The translations under genes and the position numbers were made by a program. From Lentisphaerota bacterium (GTDB lineage Bacteria > Verrucomicrobiota > Kiritimatiellia > CAIQIC01 > Lenti-01): 37,924 nucleotides of DNA. The DNA is taken from contig JAAZBB010000040.1 in assembly GCA_012514035.1 (NCBI GenBank), positions 1 to 37,924 of the forward strand, written 5' to 3'. Of this stretch, positions 34,591 to 37,924 are shown in pieces (position 1 is the first letter of the stretch; each line of letters starts with the position of its first letter). The notes under the pieces were generated by a model, which was not told the DNA's origin, made no database searches, and saw only the letters and a list, made by a program, of their open reading frames with translations.

Positions 34591-36845
34591 TTTGTTGGTC
34601 TCCTTGAAGCCCCGGATCTTTCCGGGTGTTTTGAGCGTTTATTTCTGACTTTTCCCCGCTGCTTGTCAATGTGTTTATGACGGCCGGGACGCAGGGCCCC
34701 CGGCAGGAAGAAATCGATCCGTTTGAGCCGCTCGTCCACGGTGGCCAGGGCGACTTCCACGGGCTGGCCGAGGCGATAGGCCCCCCCCTGGCGCGAAGCG
34801 GCGCGGAAGCCATCGTCGGACACGGCATAACGGCCGTGCCCGAGGGCGGAATAGGGCAGCAGACCCTGCTGCAGGGTGTCCTGCAGCTCGACAATCAAGC
34901 CCTTGGGGTTGAGGGAAATGATCGTGCCCTGGAACGGGCCGGTTTCACCGGCTTCCAGCCGTGCGGCATAGTACCGGATGCGCTTGGTCAGGATGGATTG
35001 GATTTCCAATTCGGCGGACTCCCGCTCGGTTTCGGAGCAATGGACAGCCAGCTTGGCGATCTCCGCCGCGGAACAGGCGGGATGCTTCCGGCCTTCTTCC
35101 AGCCCGATCAGGATGCGGTGCAGGACCAGGTCCGGATAGCGCCGGATGGGCGAGGTGAAATGCGCATAGTGCTTGAATCCGAGCCCGAAGTGGGGGCGGC
35201 ATTCATTGGCATACACCGCGCGTTTCATGTTGCGCAGCAGCGTCAGGGTCGTGATGTACTGGTCCGGCCGGCCGAGGACGGCGCGGGCAATGCGGTTGAG
35301 ATCGTGGGCGTATCCGGGCGTGTCGGAGTGCCCCAGGGCGCGCAGCTCTTCGGCCATGCGGGTCCATTGCTCCTCGGAGGGGCCGTCATGAACGCGGAAA
35401 ATGCCGGGGAGCCGGGCGGCGAAGATTTTCCGGGCCACCACCCGGTTGGCCGCCAGCATGCATTCCTCGATCAGATTGTAGGCTTCGGTGGAGGCGCGCT
35501 TGGTGAACCCGATGGGATTGCCCTGGGCATCCAGGTCGCAATGCACCTCGGGGAGGGCGAAATCCAGTGCCCCGTTGCGGAAGCGCAGGGTGCGGATTTT
35601 CTTCGCCAGCTTGCGCAACGCGCGCAGGGATTCGCGGATGTCGTCGGTGCCGCCCGCGAGGCGCCCGGTGTCAAAAAACGCCTGCACCTGGTCGTAGGAC
35701 AGGCAGGCCTTGGAGCGGATGACGGAACGATAGGTCGTGGCGGTTTCGAGTTCGCCCTGCGGGTCGAAAACCATGTCGACCGTATGGGTGAGATGATCTT
35801 CGCCGGGCTGGAGACTGCAGATCCGGACCGTCAGGTCTTCGGGCAGCATGCGGATGACGCGGTCCACCAGATAGGTGCTGTTGCCGCGGCGCAGGGCTTC
35901 GCGGTCGATATCGGAGCCGGGTTCGACATAGGCGGCGACATCCGCGATGTGGACGCCCAGGCGCCAGCGGCCGTTGGGGAGGGGTTCGATGGACACCGCG
36001 TCGTCATAGTCATGCGCGCTGGCCGGGTCGATCGTCAGGATGGTCTTGGCGCGCAGGTCGACACGCCCGCGCAGGGCGGCGGGCTGGCCCGCCTGGCCGG
36101 CTTGAACCCGCCGGGCGGCCTTTTGGACCGGTTCGGGAAATGTTTCGGAAAATCCCCGGTCCAACAGGAGCGCCGGGATGTCGTTTTCAACGGCGTCCGG
36201 ATCGCCAAGATCCTGGGCGAAACTGGCCGTGACCGGGCGCCCTTCGGCAGGGTGGTCTTCCGTGATTTTGGCGACCACCAGATGCCCGACCCGGGCGGCG
36301 AGTGTTTTGGGGGGATCGGTCAGCTTGATGTTGGTTCGCAGCAGAGGGTCGCGCGGGACCACATAGGCATAGTGGGGCGTGGCCTGGAGGATTCCGACCA
36401 CCCATTGGCGTTTGCGCTCGATGACGCGCACCACGCGGGCCGCCCGGGTGTCTGGCCGGGCGCCGAACATGCGCCGGGATGCTTCCGGGCGGACCGGCAC
36501 GGCTTGAATCCGGTCGCCGTTCATGGCCACGCCGGCGGCCTCGGGATCAATCGATAGCGGCGCAACCTGGGGGTCATCGGGGAAGAGCCAGGCGGAACCG
36601 TTCAGACGGACGCGGAAGAGGCCGGTGATCTGTCCGGCAGGCGCCGGCGGGGCGCCCCAGCGGCCGCCGCGCAGCGGCGCGGCCAGTCCTTGCGCTTCCA
36701 GCTCGCGCAGGGCCGCCCGGAGCAGGCCGCGCTGCCCGGCTTCCAGCCGGAGGGTTTTGGCCAGATCGCGTTCGGGGAGGGGGTGATACTTGGGGGAGGA
36801 GAACAGCGCAGCCACGCGGCGCGCCAGGTCGCTTGCATTTGTCAT
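34587..36845 (-). CDS. rnr: Ribonuclease R
   Basis: 752 residues from the ATG at 36845; a longer in-frame start at 36887 has no better support. The 3'-5' exoribonuclease RNB domain carries TIDPASAHDYDDAVS, with D273, D279, D281 and D282 matching the catalytic set of E. coli RNase R. The order is a short winged-helix region, two cold-shock-like domains, RNB (HIADVAAYVEPGS, NECRPHFGLGFKHYAHFTSPIRRYPDL), S1 (about 650-725) and a Lys/Arg-rich tail of about 30 residues. It degrades structured RNA. The gene lies 51 bp after the phosphodiesterase gene and overlaps the barrel gene. Confidence 0.96.
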   Translation of the reverse strand: MTNASDLARRVAALFSSPKYHPLPERDLAKTLRLEAGQRGLLRAALRELEAQGLAAPLRGGRWGAPPAPAGQITGLFRVRLNGSAWLFPDDPQVAPLSIDPEAAGVAMNGDRIQAVPVRPEASRRMFGARPDTRAARVVRVIERKRQWVVGILQATPHYAYVVPRDPLLRTNIKLTDPPKTLAARVGHLVVAKITEDHPAEGRPVTASFAQDLGDPDAVENDIPALLLDRGFSETFPEPVQKAARRVQAGQAGQPAALRGRVDLRAKTILTIDPASAHDYDDAVSIEPLPNGRWRLGVHIADVAAYVEPGSDIDREALRRGNSTYLVDRVIRMLPEDLTVRICSLQPGEDHLTHTVDMVFDPQGELETATTYRSVIRSKACLSYDQVQAFFDTGRLAGGTDDIRESLRALRKLAKKIRTLRFRNGALDFALPEVHCDLDAQGNPIGFTKRASTEAYNLIEECMLAANRVVARKIFAARLPGIFRVHDGPSEEQWTRMAEELRALGHSDTPGYAHDLNRIARAVLGRPDQYITTLTLLRNMKRAVYANECRPHFGLGFKHYAHFTSPIRRYPDLVLHRILIGLEEGRKHPACSAAEIAKLAVHCSETERESAELEIQSILTKRIRYYAARLEAGETGPFQGTIISLNPKGLIVELQDTLQQGLLPYSALGHGRYAVSDDGFRAASRQGGAYRLGQPVEVALATVDERLKRIDFFLPGALRPGRHKHIDKQRGKVRNKRSKHPERSGASRRPTK

Positions 36846-36896
36846 CGGCCGCCATCCATGGCACAGGCGCGCTCCACTGGCGAGCAAATTATGGCG

Positions 36897-37400
36897 TCAA
36901 ACTTCGATCCAGGTCACATGACCGGTATCCAGATCGAGCACCGCAACCCGGGGCGGTCCGCTTCGGGAATGCACCGGGGATCCGGGATTCACCACGCGGG
37001 TCGCGCCCTCGAATCGGTCCGCACTGGCATGGGTATGACCGGTGAAGACGTAGTCGAACCGTCCCGAGGCCGTCACCCGGTCCAGATGCGTCGCGTTGTC
37101 GCCGTGCAGCACGATGCAGCGCTTGCCCGCCAGAAGGAATTCCGGAGCCAAACTCCGTTCGATGCCGGCGGGGGCCGGCTGAAAGGGAAGGTCCTCCAAA
37201 TGCCGGCGGTCGCAGTTGCCGATGGCGACATGGGCGCGGATGCCATGCTCCTGGCAAGTGGCGGAAAGCAGATCGATGACGTCTTCGCCGGCATCGCCGC
37301 AGTGGATCAGGTGTTCTGCACCGTGGCGCATGAGCAGGTCCAACGCCCGCCTTGTTTCGGGCAGGCGATTGTGGGTGTCGGATAGAATGCCCAGCCGCAT
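36897..37400 (-). CDS. YfcE/MJ0936-type metallophosphoesterase
   Basis: 167 residues from the ATG at 37400; an upstream in-frame start at 37439 only adds basic residues. The calcineurin-like metal motifs are intact: LSDTHN (D8, H10), HCGDAGE, GNCD, LHGD and GHTHAS. This class hydrolyses phosphodiesters, with 2',3'- or 3',5'-cyclic nucleotides among reported substrates; the in vivo substrate is unknown. It lies directly upstream of rnr and is probably co-transcribed. No clear Shine-Dalgarno site is visible because a 14-bp palindrome occupies that position. Confidence 0.92.
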   Translation of the reverse strand: MRLGILSDTHNRLPETRRALDLLMRHGAEHLIHCGDAGEDVIDLLSATCQEHGIRAHVAIGNCDRRHLEDLPFQPAPAGIERSLAPEFLLAGKRCIVLHGDNATHLDRVTASGRFDYVFTGHTHASADRFEGATRVVNPGSPVHSRSGPPRVAVLDLDTGHVTWIEV

Positions 37401-37401
37401 G

Positions 37402-37415
37402 ACAGTCCGGACTGT
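37402..37415. promoter_or_regulatory. 14-bp perfect palindrome at the YfcE-like start
   Basis: ACAGTCCGGACTGT is its own reverse complement and lies one base upstream of the ATG at 37400. It could be an operator or an RNA hairpin covering the start. No second copy was noticed. Confidence 0.5.
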
Positions 37416-37597
37416 GGCGCGCTTCCGTCCGCCAGGCAAGCCGGAAGGAGGCGCGCTTGAGCTTCGGGGCCGATGTGTTGTTCCCGCGCCGGACTGGCGC
37501 CGGCTTGAATACCGTTAAGATTTTACTCGGCAAATTTGGAACGAGGTGTATTCTCGAATTAATTCCCCAAGTAGATGTAGAATAGAAGGATGGCTCT

Positions 37598-37924
37598 ATG
37601 AATCAGTCGCGCCTCAATCGGTTGTCCCCTTTCCGCCCCTGCCCGAGAAAATCCGGCAGGGGTTTTTCGTGGGCGGCGGCGGCGCTGTTTTTGGGGATGG
37701 CCGTTCCATCGGCGCTGGCGCAAACCACCAACCATGCCCCGGTGGGCACTTCCAACACGGTAACCCTGGCGGAAGACTCGCCGTATGTGTTCACCGCGGC
37801 GGACTTCGGCTTCACCGATCCAAACGACAGCCCGCCCAACCAATTCGCGGCCGTGAAGATCACCACGCTGCCGGCAGCGGGCACGCTCACTTCCGGCGGG
37901 AACGCGGTGACGAACGGGCAATGG
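37598..37924 (+). CDS. Secreted cadherin-like repeat protein, N-terminus only
   Basis: 109 codons remain open to the window edge. AGAAGGA lies upstream of the ATG. The first 42 residues form a long signal peptide with a basic region (RPCPRKSGRGF) and core AAAALFLGMAVPSALAQ. The mature start, NHAPVGTSNTVTLAEDSPYVFTAADF then FTDPNDSPPN, is the classic opening of cadherin-like/VCBS-type extracellular repeats. Such proteins are often very large surface adhesins. A three-codon reading frame (ATG GCT CTA TGA, 37590-37601) overlaps the start, and a terminator-like hairpin sits in the signal-peptide region. Confidence 0.82.
   Translation, partial: MNQSRLNRLSPFRPCPRKSGRGFSWAAAALFLGMAVPSALAQTTNHAPVGTSNTVTLAEDSPYVFTAADFGFTDPNDSPPNQFAAVKITTLPAAGTLTSGGNAVTNGQW
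37636..37667 (+). terminator. Terminator-like hairpin inside the start of the cadherin-like gene
   Basis: CCCCTGCC (37636-37643) pairs with GGCAGGGG (37655-37662) across an 11-base loop and is followed by TTTTT at 37663-37667. This is the shape of an intrinsic terminator, but it lies about 40-70 bases inside the reading frame. It may be an attenuator or coincidental. Confidence 0.5.

Noticed and set aside
34671..36557. Long plus-strand frame opposite rnr
   Set aside because: Gly-rich shadow of the RNase R gene, with no ribosome-binding site or domain.

Overview
The window is a GC-rich, gene-dense stretch of a bacterial chromosome. No rRNA, tRNA, CRISPR array, phage or transposase gene was seen. 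The gene content points to a Gram-negative member of the PVC superphylum, with Kiritimatiellota, Lentisphaerota or Verrucomicrobiota most likely. The reasons are an outer-membrane barrel protein, an OmpA-like protein, a complete Bat operon, a SufS-SufU pair, and dispersed simple-sequence repeats of a type I recall from such genomes. The lineage is inference.

Layout. 1-8 kb: a GYF-domain membrane protein (cut by the window edge), a half-size GDT1-type transporter, leuS, an OmpA/MotB-like anchor protein, ettA and a secreted protein of unknown function. 7.9-9 kb: a cupin and trmL on the minus strand. 9-9.6 kb: the only long gene-free region, AT-rich and carrying a near-perfect 20-bp direct repeat, in front of trkA-trkH and a coupled membrane protein. 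13-17.7 kb: aspS, an ABC importer ATPase and permease without a binding protein, and a rhamnosyltransferase-like protein. 17.7-27.2 kb: a minus-strand Bat (aerotolerance-type) operon. In transcription order it encodes a membrane-anchored small heat-shock-like protein, MoxR, a DUF58 protein, a lipoprotein-like DUF4381-type protein, BatA, BatB, BatC, BatD and BatE. Most junctions are 4-bp ATGA or GTGA overlaps. 27.4-31 kb: a short-chain dehydrogenase, then a minus-strand set made of a small conserved protein, an ABC-2 permease and an unknown membrane-anchored protein. 31-33.7 kb: sufS-sufU-amrS, all overlapping by 4 bp. 33.7-37.4 kb: a barrel protein, RNase R and a YfcE-like phosphodiesterase on the minus strand. 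The right end begins a secreted cadherin-like repeat protein.

How the genes work together. The Bat operon should build an inner-membrane complex: MoxR as AAA+ remodeller, DUF58/BatA/BatB as von Willebrand A modules, BatC/BatE as periplasmic TPR proteins and BatD as a large periplasmic protein. The extra small-heat-shock-like protein suggests a chaperone arm. SufS and SufU would supply sulfur and Fe-S clusters, and the next gene product, AmrS, is itself a [4Fe-4S] radical SAM enzyme. TrkA and TrkH form a potassium uptake system.

The most unusual signal is that several unrelated short repeat families sit in the 15-29 kb segment. Some are in gaps, but several lie inside reading frames exactly between an overlapping start codon and the hydrophobic core of a signal peptide, without breaking the frame. 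The clearest cases are a five-copy TTCCA-N5-TGGAA palindrome array and a 31-bp exact repeat present twice.
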